The notes under the pieces were generated by a model. That model was not told where the DNA came from, made no database searches, and saw only the letters and a list, made by a program, of their open reading frames with translations. DNA of 64,000 nt from Yersinia aleksiciae (lineage in GTDB: Bacteria; Pseudomonadota; Gammaproteobacteria; Enterobacterales; Enterobacteriaceae). Location: positions 1,838,073 to 1,902,072 of the forward strand of contig NZ_CP011975.1 of the NCBI RefSeq assembly GCF_001047675.1, given 5' to 3'. Below, in pieces: positions 1-10,346 of the stretch (position 1 is the first letter of the stretch; each line of letters starts with the position of its first letter). Made by a program: the position numbers and the translations under genes.

Positions 1-1942
1 ACAAAATGTTGTCGAGGAAGGATTGGCCAGTAGCCGCATTGAAAATCCCCTCCTCTTCAAAGCGCGAGAATGCATCGGCAGAGAGCACTTCCGCCCACAG
101 GTAGCTGTAGTAACCCGCAGCGTAGCCACCGGCAAAGATGTGGCTAAAGGCATGGGGGAAGCGGCCCCATGTTGGTGAGGGCACCACAGCGACCTGCTTT
201 TTCACTTCATACAAGATCGGCAGGATCTGCGCGCCAGTCAGCGGATCGAACTCGTAATGCATGCGGAAATCGAACAGCCCGAACTCCAGTTGGCGCAGAA
301 TAAACAGCGCAGCCTGATAGTTCTTCGCCGCCAGTAGCTTATCTAACATCTCTCGCGGGAGCGGTTCGTTGGTTTCGTAATGGCCAGAAATAAACGCCAG
401 CGCTTCCGGCTCCCAGCACCAGTTTTCCATAAACTGGCTCGGCAATTCGACTGCATCCCACGGCACACCATTGATACCCGAGACACCCGCAGTATCAATT
501 TTGGTCAGCATATGATGTAAACCATGGCCGAACTCATGGAACAACGTGGTCACTTCGTTATGGGTAAATAGTGCCGGTTTGCCGCCAACAGGGCCATTGA
601 AGTTGCAGGTCAGATACGCCACCGGCTTTTGCAACTGGCCGTTTGCTAATCGCAGGCTGCCGACACAATCATCCATCCAAGCCCCGCCGCGCTTATGTTC
701 GCGGGCATACAGGTCAAGATAGAAGCTGCCGCGCAGTTCGCCACTGGCATCATAGAGTTCGAAGAAACGCACATCTGGATGCCAAGTATCCACATCGTGG
801 CGCTCTTTGGCGGTGATGCCGTAGATGCGTTTAACCACTTCAAACAGCCCTTCGACTACGCGCTGCTCAGGGAAATAAGGGCGCAATTGTTCGTCGCTGA
901 TTGAGAACAGGTGCTGTTTTTGTTTCTCGGAGTAATAGGTGATGTCCCAAGCGGCTAATTCACTGACACCATAATGTTTTTCAGCAAATGCGCGTAACTG
1001 CGCCAGCTCTGCTTCCGCCTGCGGACGGGCGCGTTTAGCCAGATCATTTAAGAATCCCAACACCTGCTGCGGGCTTTCAGCCATCTTGGTCGCCAGCGAT
1101 TTATCCGCATAGCTATTAAAGCCCAGTAACTGTGCCAACTCATGTCGCAACGTGAGGATCTCAGCCATGATTTCGCTGTTATCCCATTTGCCAGCATTCG
1201 GCCCCTGATCAGAAGCGCGAGTCGCAAAGGCGCGGTACATCTCTTCGCGCAATTCGGCGTTATCAGCGTAGGTCAGCACCGGCAGGTAACTTGGCATATC
1301 CAGCGTCAGCAACCAGCCATCTTGTTCTTTGGCTTCCGCCATGGCTTTAGCCGCCGCCAGTGCGCTTTCCGGCAACCCTTTCAGCTGCTCGACATCGGTA
1401 ATCAGCTTGCTCCAACCCATAGTGGCATCGAGCACATTATTGCTGTACGTCGAACCCAGCTCAGACAGACGGGCCACGATTTCGCCATAGCGTTTTTGCT
1501 GCTCAGGCTCCAGGCCAATACCGGATAACTGGAAGTCACGCAGCGCATTTTCTACTGCTTTGCGCTGTGGAGCGGTCAATGTTTCAAAGCCCGGTCCCTC
1601 TTTCAAGCTGACATAAGCCTGGTACAAGCCCTTGTGCTGCCCGACCCAAGTGCCGTATTCCGACAGCAATGGCAGACTTTGCTCGTAAGCAGTGCGCAAT
1701 TCCGGGCTGTTCTTCACCGAGTTTAAATGCCCGACCGGTGACCAAATACGTGATAAGCGGTCATCCGATTCAGCCAGTGGCTGGCACAGATTATCCCAAG
1801 TGAAAGGCCCCGGCTGGGCAACGACCCGCTCCACCGCTTGACGGCATTCATCCAGTGCGGATTTCACCGCAGGCACGATATCTTCAGGGCGAATAGCAGA
1901 AAATGGCGGCAGGGAGAACGGGGTCAACAGCGGATTTGTCAT
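1..1942 (-). CDS. prlC: Oligopeptidase A, C-terminus cut by window edge
   Basis: This encodes an M3-family zinc metallopeptidase that degrades cytoplasmic oligopeptides, including cleaved signal peptides. The reading frame is open from an ATG at 1942 to the window edge, about 647 codons. The family is about 680 residues long, so roughly the last 33 are missing. The zinc motif HEFGH is encoded at 524-538 on the minus strand. The protein starts MTNPLLTPF and matches the E. coli enzyme in character. It is divergent from rlmJ, as in E. coli. In E. coli prlC is a heat-shock gene, but I found no convincing sigma-32 promoter here. Confidence 0.95.
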   Translation of the reverse strand, partial: MTNPLLTPFSLPPFSAIRPEDIVPAVKSALDECRQAVERVVAQPGPFTWDNLCQPLAESDDRLSRIWSPVGHLNSVKNSPELRTAYEQSLPLLSEYGTWVGQHKGLYQAYVSLKEGPGFETLTAPQRKAVENALRDFQLSGIGLEPEQQKRYGEIVARLSELGSTYSNNVLDATMGWSKLITDVEQLKGLPESALAAAKAMAEAKEQDGWLLTLDMPSYLPVLTYADNAELREEMYRAFATRASDQGPNAGKWDNSEIMAEILTLRHELAQLLGFNSYADKSLATKMAESPQQVLGFLNDLAKRARPQAEAELAQLRAFAEKHYGVSELAAWDITYYSEKQKQHLFSISDEQLRPYFPEQRVVEGLFEVVKRIYGITAKERHDVDTWHPDVRFFELYDASGELRGSFYLDLYAREHKRGGAWMDDCVGSLRLANGQLQKPVAYLTCNFNGPVGGKPALFTHNEVTTLFHEFGHGLHHMLTKIDTAGVSGINGVPWDAVELPSQFMENWCWEPEALAFISGHYETNEPLPREMLDKLLAAKNYQAALFILRQLEFGLFDFRMHYEFDPLTGAQILPILYEVKKQVAVVPSPTWGRFPHAFSHIFAGGYAAGYYSYLWAEVLSADAFSRFEEEGIFNAATGQSFLDNIL

Positions 1943-2299
1943 AGGGCAGTCCTGATTATGATTTTGAATTCCAGCGCCAAAACCTGTCCAGCGTCGGAGA
2001 ATAAATGATGATTGAATAATTAACATGAGGTCTGCCAGCATGAAAATCAATGGCAGACGGCTTCACTCACGTAATTTTACTTTTTGAGTGGCGATGAGAT
2101 ATTCACCGCAAATTAATGCTTTTCACTTTTTATCCACCAGACAGTTTATACTAGTTGCCATAATGTGCTGGCTGCGGCTTCTGACTGTGATGTTTTGTTG
2201 CATCGACAAAGAGAAACCGCAAAAAGCACTGCCACAATGTACAGCATATATTTTCGGTGAATGAAACATTCATCATTAATATCAATTGGTTAATATAAA
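1943..2299. other. Intergenic region between prlC and rlmJ
   Basis: This 357-base divergent gap should hold the promoters of both flanking genes. It is AT-rich close to rlmJ. I saw no credible open reading frame, RNA gene or strong inverted repeat in it. Confidence 0.6.
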
Positions 2300-3142
2300 A
2301 TGTTAAGTTATCGCCATAGTTTTCACGCTGGCAACCATGCCGACGTCCTTAAACACACCGTTCAGAGCTTGATTATCGAGTCTCTGAAAGAGAAAGAGAA
2401 ACCCTTCCTTTATCTGGATACCCACGCCGGGGCCGGTCGCTACCAGTTAAGCGGCGAGCATGCCGAGCGCACGGGTGAATACCTTGAAGGTATCGGCAAA
2501 CTGTGGCAACGCGATGACTTACCTGATGATTTAGCCCCATACATGAGTGCTATTCACTATTTTAACCGTGCCGAGAAGCTGCGTTATTACCCCGGTTCGC
2601 CGTTGATTGCGCGTCATTTATTGCGTGAAGATGACAAAATTCATCTGACCGAACTGCACCCCAGCGATTACCCGCTGCTGCGCAATGAATTTGCCAAAGA
2701 TGAGCGTGCTAAAGTTCAGCGTGCCGATGGATATCAACAGCTTAAGTCGCAGTTACCCCCTGCGTCCCGCCGTGGTTTCGTTCTGATTGATCCACCGTAT
2801 GAAATGAAAACTGATTATCAGGACGTGGTAAAAGGTATTCAGGAAGGTTATAAGCGCTTTGCAACCGGCACCTATGCATTATGGTATCCAGTGGTTTTAC
2901 GTCAGCAAATCAAGCGCATGCTACGGGATCTGGAAGCCACGGGCATCCGCCGTATCTTGCAAATTGAACTGGCGGTACGCCCAGACAGCGACCAGCACGG
3001 CATGACGGCTTCTGGCATGATTGTGATTAATCCACCGTGGAAACTGGAACAGCAAATGAACACGCTGTTGCCGTGGCTGCACAAAGCACTCGTACCATCA
3101 GGCCATGGTCATACACTGGTGAAATGGGTCGTACCGGAATAA
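2300..3142 (+). CDS. rlmJ: 23S rRNA (adenine(2030)-N6)-methyltransferase
   Basis: RlmJ transfers a methyl group from S-adenosylmethionine to N6 of A2030 in 23S rRNA before the large subunit is fully assembled. The product is 280 residues, the usual family length. The catalytic DPPY motif of N6-adenine methyltransferases lies at about residues 164-167, the position known in the E. coli enzyme. The N-terminal stretch MLSYRHSFHAGNHADVLKH is the family signature. The gene is followed after 116 bases by gor on the same strand, the E. coli arrangement. Confidence 0.96.
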   Translation: MLSYRHSFHAGNHADVLKHTVQSLIIESLKEKEKPFLYLDTHAGAGRYQLSGEHAERTGEYLEGIGKLWQRDDLPDDLAPYMSAIHYFNRAEKLRYYPGSPLIARHLLREDDKIHLTELHPSDYPLLRNEFAKDERAKVQRADGYQQLKSQLPPASRRGFVLIDPPYEMKTDYQDVVKGIQEGYKRFATGTYALWYPVVLRQQIKRMLRDLEATGIRRILQIELAVRPDSDQHGMTASGMIVINPPWKLEQQMNTLLPWLHKALVPSGHGHTLVKWVVPE

Positions 3143-3258
3143 GTGCGACCTAAACCAATTGGTCACGCGAATCAGAGCCATTGATGCAACCTTTGCGACA
3201 AAACGCCAGCAAAGGTTAAACTCTTAGGCAAATTTTAAACAAACGGGAAACGACCCTG

Positions 3259-4611
3259 ATGACCAAACATTACGACTATCTAGCAATTGGCGGTGGCAGT
3301 GGCGGGATCGCGTCGATCAACCGGGCTGCCATGTACGGCAAAAAATGTGCACTGATCGAAGCTAAACAGCTCGGTGGCACCTGTGTGAATGTCGGTTGTG
3401 TGCCGAAAAAAGTGATGTGGCATGCCGCACAAATTGCGGAAGCTATTCATTTGTATGGCCCAGACTACGGTTTCGACACCACAGTGAATCATTTCGATTG
3501 GAAAAAGCTGATTGCCAATCGTACTGCTTACATCGATCGTATCCATCAGTCTTATGAGCGTGGCTTAGGTAATAACAAAGTTGATGTGATTCATGGATAT
3601 GCGCGTTTTGTTGATGCCCATACCGTGGAAGTTAACGGTGAGAAAATCACCGCTGACCACATCCTGATCGCCACCGGTGGCCGTCCGAGCCATCCAGATA
3701 TTCCAGGCGCTGAATACGGTATAGATTCCGATGGTTTCTTTGAATTGGACGAAATGCCAAAACGTGTTGCCGTCGTGGGTGCAGGCTATATCGCGGTAGA
3801 AATTGCCGGTGTACTCAATGGATTAGGTACAGAAACGCATCTGTTTGTTCGTAAACATGCGCCGCTGCGTACTTTTGATCCGCTGATTGTAGAAACCCTG
3901 CTGGAAGTGATGAACACCGAAGGGCCGAAGCTGCATACCGAATCGGTGCCAAAAGCGGTCATCAAAAATGCCGATGGCAGCCTGACACTGCAGCTGGAAA
4001 ATGGCACTGAAGTGACTGTTGATCACCTGATTTGGGCGATTGGCCGTGAACCCGCAACCGACAACCTGAATCTGGCTGCCAGCGGCGTCAAAACCAATGA
4101 AAAAGGCTACATCGAGGTTGATAAGTTCCAGAATACTAACGTCCAAGGCATCTATGCCGTCGGCGATAACACTGGCGCGGTTGAACTGACCCCTGTGGCT
4201 GTGGCAGCAGGTCGCCGTTTGTCTGAGCGCCTGTTCAATAACAAGCCGGATGAGCATCTGGATTACAGCAATATCCCGACCGTGGTATTCAGCCACCCGC
4301 CTATCGGCACCATTGGTCTGACTGAACCACAAGCGCGCGAGAAGTTTGGCGACGATCAAGTAAAAGTGTACAAATCGTCATTCACCGCGATGTACAGCGC
4401 TGTCACTCAGCACCGCCAACCATGCCGGATGAAGCTAGTCTGCGTCGGTGCGGAAGAGAAGATTGTTGGCATCCATGGTATCGGCTTCGGCATGGATGAA
4501 ATCCTGCAAGGCTTCGCCGTGGCAGTGAAGATGGGCGCGACCAAAAAAGATTTCGACAACACTGTCGCTATCCACCCAACGGCTGCCGAAGAGTTTGTGA
4601 CGATGCGCTAA
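3259..4611 (+). CDS. gor: Glutathione-disulfide reductase
   Basis: This NADPH- and FAD-dependent enzyme regenerates reduced glutathione in the cytoplasm. The 450-residue product has an N-terminal FAD-binding Rossmann motif (GGGSGG near residue 11). The redox-active disulfide C42/C47 sits in [10 protein letters not shown] second nucleotide-binding motif (GAGYIAVE) lies near residue 174. The C-terminal HPTAAEEFV motif contributes the catalytic His-Glu pair of the partner subunit. Length and motif positions match the E. coli enzyme. Confidence 0.97.
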   Translation: MTKHYDYLAIGGGSGGIASINRAAMYGKKCALIEAKQLGGTCVNVGCVPKKVMWHAAQIAEAIHLYGPDYGFDTTVNHFDWKKLIANRTAYIDRIHQSYERGLGNNKVDVIHGYARFVDAHTVEVNGEKITADHILIATGGRPSHPDIPGAEYGIDSDGFFELDEMPKRVAVVGAGYIAVEIAGVLNGLGTETHLFVRKHAPLRTFDPLIVETLLEVMNTEGPKLHTESVPKAVIKNADGSLTLQLENGTEVTVDHLIWAIGREPATDNLNLAASGVKTNEKGYIEVDKFQNTNVQGIYAVGDNTGAVELTPVAVAAGRRLSERLFNNKPDEHLDYSNIPTVVFSHPPIGTIGLTEPQAREKFGDDQVKVYKSSFTAMYSAVTQHRQPCRMKLVCVGAEEKIVGIHGIGFGMDEILQGFAVAVKMGATKKDFDNTVAIHPTAAEEFVTMR

Positions 4612-4739
4612 GCATACTGACAAATTTTTGGCTTGACGACCCCGTCATAGGCCCCTGTCCTTAGAGCCAAGAGCTTGTGCTGTCTACTTCCCCTACTCAG
4701 TAGGTACTCGTTGCGTACATAATAGGCAAAGCGAGTTTA

Positions 4740-4762
4740 GAAGCCCACCTCCGGTGGGCTTC
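4740..4762. terminator. Hairpin between convergent gor and autotransporter gene
   Basis: A 10-bp perfect stem (GAAGCCCACC / GGTGGGCTTC) with a 3-base loop is followed on the plus strand by a T-rich TCGTCGTTTC. It sits between convergent genes, so it could stop transcription from either side. The poor T-run makes strength uncertain. Confidence 0.6.
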
Positions 4763-4801
4763 GTCGTTTCTAGCCTCTATTTTTAATTACCAAGGGATCA
4801 C

Positions 4802-7800
4802 TCAGAAACTGACTTTCACACCCAGGTTCCCGGTGTAACCGTCCATCTTGCCATCAAAGGCTCTTTGGTATTTAACATCCGCATAAATATCAACGTTGTT
4901 ATTCATTTTAGCGTTAACACCCGTGCCCCCCTGCCAGTAGGTTTTACTGAATTCAGGACGCAGGTTCGCGGTATCAATAGTTACTTCAGGGTTATCACCC
5001 AGTTGATAGATCACATCAGTTGACAAATAAGGCTTAATGGTTTGCTGTTTGTTGGCCTCACTGAACACTCGCACACCCGCGCGGGCCTGTCCGACAGAGG
5101 ACGAAGTACCATTAATCCCAGAAATATCATCGCTGAAACTGCTTAGGTTCAGATATTGATATTTCAACTGCCCCTGAGGTTCCACTTTCCAACTGCCAAC
5201 GACAGGGTATGCTTGACCGACTTCGGCAGACATCGCCACACCATAACCATTCTGCTTGGCATCATGCTGGCTTTGGTAGCTGTTGCGGTATAACGTTCCC
5301 TGGCCGACGAGATCAACATAGCCGCCCTGCTGCGTCATTAATGTGTAATAACCGCCCAAACCATAGGCATCAGTTTTGATTTTACCGGTATCGATTGATA
5401 AACTTGGACGTACTGCCCGTGCCTTATCCTGCGCATCGGTTTCCTGTTTACCGAGTGTAATCATCACACCCGCTATTGCCTGCGTTCCGGCCGCATTTTC
5501 TCCCTGAAAGAGATCATGGCCCAATTGTGCGAACCAGATATCTGAATCGTAACTAAAACGCCCTGCTTCGAAGGTATTATGCTGCCCGCTGATCCGGCCC
5601 CAAGAGTCCTGATTAAAACCATTCGTCCCGCCTTCTGCCGAACCACGGCGTTCGTGTAAGCGGCCCAATGTTGCGAAGCCGTAAAAGGTATTGAGCCAAG
5701 GTGCGGCAATATAGCTCGGCACTTCATTACGATAAGCGATCTCAGGTATTACCGGACGGCTAGGATTAACGACGATGGGTTTACCCGGATCGGTTGGGCC
5801 AACCGGAGCCAGATAGGATTGTAAATTCCAGCTATTTTCATCAGTTTGATATAAAAAATACTGATAAGCACCGGCGGTCACCAAGTCGCTCATCAAAAAT
5901 TGACTGTAGAGTGCATCACCATCAACCCGAATCAGACTGATCCCAGAGCCCGTGGTTAACGCGCCCAGCCCCCCTTGGTTCACGACTTTCACGTAATGTT
6001 CACCTGTCGCATTACCCGTGATATGCAGCTTATCAGCCGGTGAACTGTCATCGCCCAATTGCGCATTAAAGACAAAACTGCCATTGCCGGTTAAGTCGCC
6101 GTTCACCGTTAAGGTGCTGAAACCATTGTTCGATACATTTGAACCTGGGATCGTAGGCGTTATTACAAAGTTGACTTGGCCCAGCACATTCATTGACCCA
6201 ACATCCGCATTACCGTTCAGGTTCCAAACACTGCTGTTGTCGATATCAATACGTTTGGCGTTACGCGCTGCCCCCATCCAAACTGAGCTATTTTTCAGCG
6301 CCAGACTGACATTGTTATTGGTATCGGCTTGAATATCCCCCACCAAAATGGAATGGTTATCGGCATTCAAATTGACGTTGCTGATAATATTCAGCGGGGT
6401 GGTCGTGGTGCCAACATTGGTACTGGCATTGACCAGCAACCCGTTACCACCGCTGAGTTGCGAACCATTGTTCACGTCAATATTTATATTGGCACCATAG
6501 GCCCGAACGCCCGCCCCCTGCTCACTGAGCACCTGAGCATTATCCAAGGTCACCTTGCTATAAATCGTATCGGAACCTGCGGCGTAAATACCGCCAGCAT
6601 TCATCCCCGTAGTGGTGATCTGGCTGTCTTGCAGCAAAATAGAGCTGCTGGTTTGAGTCCACAGCGCATAGGCACTGGCTCCCGTAGAAGTACCGATCAC
6701 ATTTTTGGCACTGATGGATGATCCGATGAACGTCCCCAGCACCATGCCGGAAGCACCGGTAGTTTCGATAGTCGCCCCATCAAGATTCAGGTTACCGCCT
6801 CGGGCAGCGGTAGCACCAATACTGCCGACACCCGCAGTCGAGATAGCCATGTTCGTAGCATTAAAAATCGATTCCGAGTAAATACCGTGAGAGCTATTGC
6901 CTGTGGTTTTTACCGTCGTATGGTCAACAATCGCCGTTCCCCGATTCTCGATGGCGGTCGCACTGTTTCCATCTGTCATCACCGTGGCGTTATTAACTCT
7001 CACAGACGAGGTGTTGTCCGGCACCCAAATCCCCATGGCATAAGTGCCTTGGGAGTGGTAAGAGCCGCCATTAATCGTGACATCGGCGTTCATATTCACG
7101 TTAACCAAGGTGGCGTTACCGCTGCGAGAGATGGCATTGACGTTATTTAACACGATGACGGCCTTGTTGGTCAGGCTGCTACCCATGGCTCGCAATACCG
7201 CACCAGACGCTAAATCAATATTGGCGTTACTGATATTGGCGCTACCATTGATATCGAAAACGTTATTGATATTACCGGTAGCAGTCAGGCCATCCATCGT
7301 AATAGTCGAGCCTTTACCCACACCGACCCCCGCAAAAGCGTTGGTCATATTAAGTGTCGTGTTATCCAGTGTGGCATTTAAGCCGCCATTGGAAATATAA
7401 ACACCCGTGCCGCTATAGGGGCTGGTATTATTAATGACGTTATTTTCGCCAGTTAATGTACTCCCAAGATCACTCAGATAAATACCATACCCACCACTGA
7501 TATTTATCGTCGTATTATTTAGTGCTAATGCCGAGCCACCATAACCTGACACCGCGTTAGCGGATCCACCTAACATAGTGAATGTTGTGCCATTAATATC
7601 AACACGGCTCCCCGCACCAGAGGAATAAATACCATTACCACTGGAGCCAGTGGTCATTATTTCCCCACCCTGCAAATTCACCGTACCACTATTATTACGG
7701 ATACCATAGGCAACCACGCCATCGGTCTTGATGGTAGAACCCTTCAAATTGAGTGCACCGCCATTCGATATTTCGACGCCATTGGCCATCCGCCCGGTGG

Positions 7801-8035
7801 TATAAATGGAGAGATCGGCTCCCCCGGTGACGGTGCTACCAGAACCTTTCACTTCGACAGCCGGTTGGGAGCTATCCTCTGTGCCGTAATCGCCAGAGAT
7901 AGGAACAGAGCTACCATTAGTGACACTGATAGTTTGCGCCGCCCAGCAATAAAGCGGACTAAAAAGAGGAATCAGTAAACTGACCAGTAGTCTCTTACGA
8001 GAACAAGGCGATAGCATTATTTTATTTATTTTCAT
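4802..8035 (-). CDS. Type Va autotransporter, pertactin-like passenger
   Basis: This is a 1077-residue self-secreted outer-membrane protein. A signal peptide covers about residues 1-32, with a basic N-region, a hydrophobic core and a cut near CWA/AQT. The passenger (to about residue 600) is a long series of short Gly-, Asn-, Ser- and Thr-rich beta-helix repeats with recurring patterns such as TTGxxGxGIY. A junction/autochaperone-like segment follows. The C-terminal 300 or so residues form the translocating beta-barrel, including an SWGRISG motif and a terminal aromatic (VSF). Such proteins usually mediate adhesion, aggregation or biofilm growth. The arrangement recalls the Yersinia Yap family, perhaps YapE, but that identity is only a guess. 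Confidence 0.9.
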   Translation of the reverse strand: MKINKIMLSPCSRKRLLVSLLIPLFSPLYCWAAQTISVTNGSSVPISGDYGTEDSSQPAVEVKGSGSTVTGGADLSIYTTGRMANGVEISNGGALNLKGSTIKTDGVVAYGIRNNSGTVNLQGGEIMTTGSSGNGIYSSGAGSRVDINGTTFTMLGGSANAVSGYGGSALALNNTTINISGGYGIYLSDLGSTLTGENNVINNTSPYSGTGVYISNGGLNATLDNTTLNMTNAFAGVGVGKGSTITMDGLTATGNINNVFDINGSANISNANIDLASGAVLRAMGSSLTNKAVIVLNNVNAISRSGNATLVNVNMNADVTINGGSYHSQGTYAMGIWVPDNTSSVRVNNATVMTDGNSATAIENRGTAIVDHTTVKTTGNSSHGIYSESIFNATNMAISTAGVGSIGATAARGGNLNLDGATIETTGASGMVLGTFIGSSISAKNVIGTSTGASAYALWTQTSSSILLQDSQITTTGMNAGGIYAAGSDTIYSKVTLDNAQVLSEQGAGVRAYGANINIDVNNGSQLSGGNGLLVNASTNVGTTTTPLNIISNVNLNADNHSILVGDIQADTNNNVSLALKNSSVWMGAARNAKRIDIDNSSVWNLNGNADVGSMNVLGQVNFVITPTIPGSNVSNNGFSTLTVNGDLTGNGSFVFNAQLGDDSSPADKLHITGNATGEHYVKVVNQGGLGALTTGSGISLIRVDGDALYSQFLMSDLVTAGAYQYFLYQTDENSWNLQSYLAPVGPTDPGKPIVVNPSRPVIPEIAYRNEVPSYIAAPWLNTFYGFATLGRLHERRGSAEGGTNGFNQDSWGRISGQHNTFEAGRFSYDSDIWFAQLGHDLFQGENAAGTQAIAGVMITLGKQETDAQDKARAVRPSLSIDTGKIKTDAYGLGGYYTLMTQQGGYVDLVGQGTLYRNSYQSQHDAKQNGYGVAMSAEVGQAYPVVGSWKVEPQGQLKYQYLNLSSFSDDISGINGTSSSVGQARAGVRVFSEANKQQTIKPYLSTDVIYQLGDNPEVTIDTANLRPEFSKTYWQGGTGVNAKMNNNVDIYADVKYQRAFDGKMDGYTGNLGVKVSF

Positions 8036-8444
8036 ATTAATAACCTGGTGTTTAACAAGATGTTCTAAATAAAGAAGAATTTTTAATCTATTTATTTTTT
8101 TTGCTTTGAATTACTTATATTTATTGCCGAATTAAATTATTGATAAATAATTGACTCTGCCTATAGCCAATATATCCCTTAAAAATTCATTTAATATGAG
8201 ACCGCACCACCTAATATGTAGGATTTTTCCTAATGAAATAGAAATTAAGATCTTAATCAAGACGTTAGGTTTTTTTAATAAGAATATTGAATATAAATTT
8301 GGGGGCCATAAGCGCGAGATTTATCCACTGCGTTTGTGATAGCCATCGACTCTGCTATTATCAACAGACTACTCGCCATTTTATGTCACATTTTGTAGAA
8401 GAATCATCTGCATAAGGCATGGATTAACGCAATTAAGGAGAATT
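8036..8444. other. AT-rich divergent intergenic region
   Basis: This 409-base gap separates the autotransporter gene from yhjD and must contain both promoters. It is markedly AT-rich, with poly-A and poly-T tracts next to the autotransporter start, as is common near horizontally acquired surface-protein genes silenced by H-NS. A 62-codon frame at 8151-8339 shows no coding character. Confidence 0.5.
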
Positions 8445-9431
8445 ATGCCGAACGCACCGAAAAACAGCTCAGCGCCACTGACAACGGGTATTGAAACCGG
8501 AAAGAAAGCGATTTCCTATATGACGCGAATGAGTAACCGAGTGAAAGCTTACCCGGCTGTCGCTCATATTATCCGTGCCACGGATCGCTTTAATGATCGA
8601 CTGGGCAGCCAGTTCGGGGCGGCCATTACTTATTTTTCATTTTTGTCGCTGATCCCTATTTTGATGGTCTCTTTTGCCGCGGTCGGTTTTGTGCTGGCCT
8701 CAAACCCTGACTTATTAGCTGAATTAATTAACAAAATTGTTAATACCATCAGTGATCCCACGTTAGCCGCCACACTTAAAAATACCGTTAATACCGCCAT
8801 TCAGCAGCGTACCACCGTCGGGCTGACCGGTTTAGCGATTGCCCTCTATTCCGGCATTAGCTGGATGGGTAATCTGCGTGAAGCCATTCGTGCTCAGTCA
8901 CGGGAGGTGTGGGAGCGTAATCCGCAGGATCAGGAAAAATTCTATTACCGCTATGCCCGTGATTTTATCTCGCTTATCGGATTGGTTGTCGCGTTGATTA
9001 TCACGCTGTCACTGACGTCGATAGCGGGTGCTGCGCAGTCTGCCATCGTCAACGCCTTAGGGCTGGGGGGGATTGAGTGGCTACGGCCCGCAATGACACT
9101 GATTGCGATGTCGATCTCTATCGCGGCTAACTATCTGTTATTTTTGTGGATATTTTGGATTCTGCCACGGCATAAGCCGAAGAAAAAAGCCCTGCTGCGC
9201 GGCACTCTGATTGCTGCCATCGGCTTTGAAATTATCAAGTTTGTCATGACCATGATGCTGCCACGCCTTGCCAGTTCGCCTTCCGGTGCAGCTTTTGGTT
9301 CCGTGATTGGCTTGATGGCCTTTTTCTATTTCTTTGCTCGCCTGACCCTCTTCTGCGCCGCCTGGATAGCCACCGCCCACTATATTGAGGATGAAACCCT
9401 ACCCCAAAATCCGGGTAAGAAGGCAGGCTGA
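8445..9431 (+). CDS. yhjD: Inner membrane protein YhjD, YihY/BrkB family
   Basis: This is a 328-residue multi-pass inner-membrane protein of the YihY/BrkB family, whose biochemical function is not settled. Hydrophobic segments are visible around residues 65-90, 125-145, 170-205, 210-240 and 250-310, consistent with about six helices. A soluble, mixed-charge N-terminus of some 60 residues precedes them. E. coli YhjD has been linked genetically to tolerance of defective LPS (lipid IVA) export. The ATG is preceded by a good AAGGAG site. It heads the conserved yhjD-yhjG-pdeH-kdgK block. Confidence 0.9.
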   Translation: MPNAPKNSSAPLTTGIETGKKAISYMTRMSNRVKAYPAVAHIIRATDRFNDRLGSQFGAAITYFSFLSLIPILMVSFAAVGFVLASNPDLLAELINKIVNTISDPTLAATLKNTVNTAIQQRTTVGLTGLAIALYSGISWMGNLREAIRAQSREVWERNPQDQEKFYYRYARDFISLIGLVVALIITLSLTSIAGAAQSAIVNALGLGGIEWLRPAMTLIAMSISIAANYLLFLWIFWILPRHKPKKKALLRGTLIAAIGFEIIKFVMTMMLPRLASSPSGAAFGSVIGLMAFFYFFARLTLFCAAWIATAHYIEDETLPQNPGKKAG

Positions 9432-9559
9432 CGCTTTGAGCCTATCTGCTGCCAAGTAAGGTGAATACCCCATAATGATAAATAAGGGCTATAAGGTTTG
9501 CCCCCATTTCTGATTTGTCACTACACTGATGACCCATCGTTGAAAGTGAGGGAGCACAC

Positions 9560-10342
9560 ATGTCACGTTATATAAAAAAAGCAGGATTTAGATGGTTAGT
9601 ATTGGGGTTACTGGTGATTATCACGCTGATCGCGACCTATCAATCGCGATTTAACAGCCGTGCCGACATCTTGTGGAAAATTGTTAGCCAACAATGCGTG
9701 CCCAATATGGAGGCCAATAATGACCCGAAGCCTTGTATTGAGGTCAATATGCCCGCTGGCTTTGTGGTGTATAAGTCCATAGACGGGCCATTACAATATT
9801 TACTCATGCCAACAGCAAAAATCAGCGGCATAGAAAGTCCTGAGATATTAGCCGCTAACAGCCCTAACTATTTTCTGGATGCCTGGCAGGCCCGCCACTT
9901 TATGGCTGATAAATATGGCGCACCCATTGATGACGCGGATATCTCACTCACCATTAACTCAAAATATGGTCGCTCTCAGGATCAATTACATGTCCATATC
10001 TCTTGCCTGAAACCACAGGTAAAAACCGCGCTAGCAGCACATACGGCGGACTTCAGCCCGCAATGGCAGCCCTTGCCTGGCGGTCTACTAGGCAATGACT
10101 ATCTGGTGCGGCGTACCACGACAACGGAATTACAGAATTTAGGTGCGTTTCGCCTGCTTGCCGACGAAGTCCCAGGCGCGAAAGGTCACATGGGCCATTA
10201 TGGTTTAGCCATGACCGCATTGCCGAACGGGGAGTTCTTGCTGTTAGCCAGTAAAGCGAGCCTGACGAAGCTTCATCGTGCATCAGTGGAGGAGTTGCAG
10301 GATCACGAATGTAAGCTGCTTTCCCCACCACCGGTGCACTAA
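9560..10342 (+). CDS. cdh: CDP-diacylglycerol pyrophosphatase
   Basis: Cdh hydrolyses CDP-diacylglycerol to CMP and phosphatidate, acting in phospholipid turnover. The 260-residue product has one N-terminal membrane anchor (about residues 10-27), so the catalytic domain is probably periplasmic. A HIT-like histidine cluster, QLHVHISC, lies near residues 143-150. The overall length fits E. coli Cdh (about 250). The start is supported by GAGGGAG about seven bases upstream. The gene ends five bases before the convergent yhjG. In E. coli cdh lies elsewhere, beside sbp and tpiA, so its presence inside the yhj block is a local difference. Confidence 0.92.
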   Translation: MSRYIKKAGFRWLVLGLLVIITLIATYQSRFNSRADILWKIVSQQCVPNMEANNDPKPCIEVNMPAGFVVYKSIDGPLQYLLMPTAKISGIESPEILAANSPNYFLDAWQARHFMADKYGAPIDDADISLTINSKYGRSQDQLHVHISCLKPQVKTALAAHTADFSPQWQPLPGGLLGNDYLVRRTTTTELQNLGAFRLLADEVPGAKGHMGHYGLAMTALPNGEFLLLASKASLTKLHRASVEELQDHECKLLSPPPVH

Positions 10343-10346
10343 CCGA

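Noticed and set aside
3823..4359. A 178-codon open frame opposite gor
   Set aside because: It is an antisense shadow; the gor frame carries all catalytic motifs.
8151..8339. A 62-codon plus-strand frame in the AT-rich gap before yhjD
   Set aside because: Poor ribosome site, no signal peptide or domain, and a composition that follows the AT-rich intergenic DNA.
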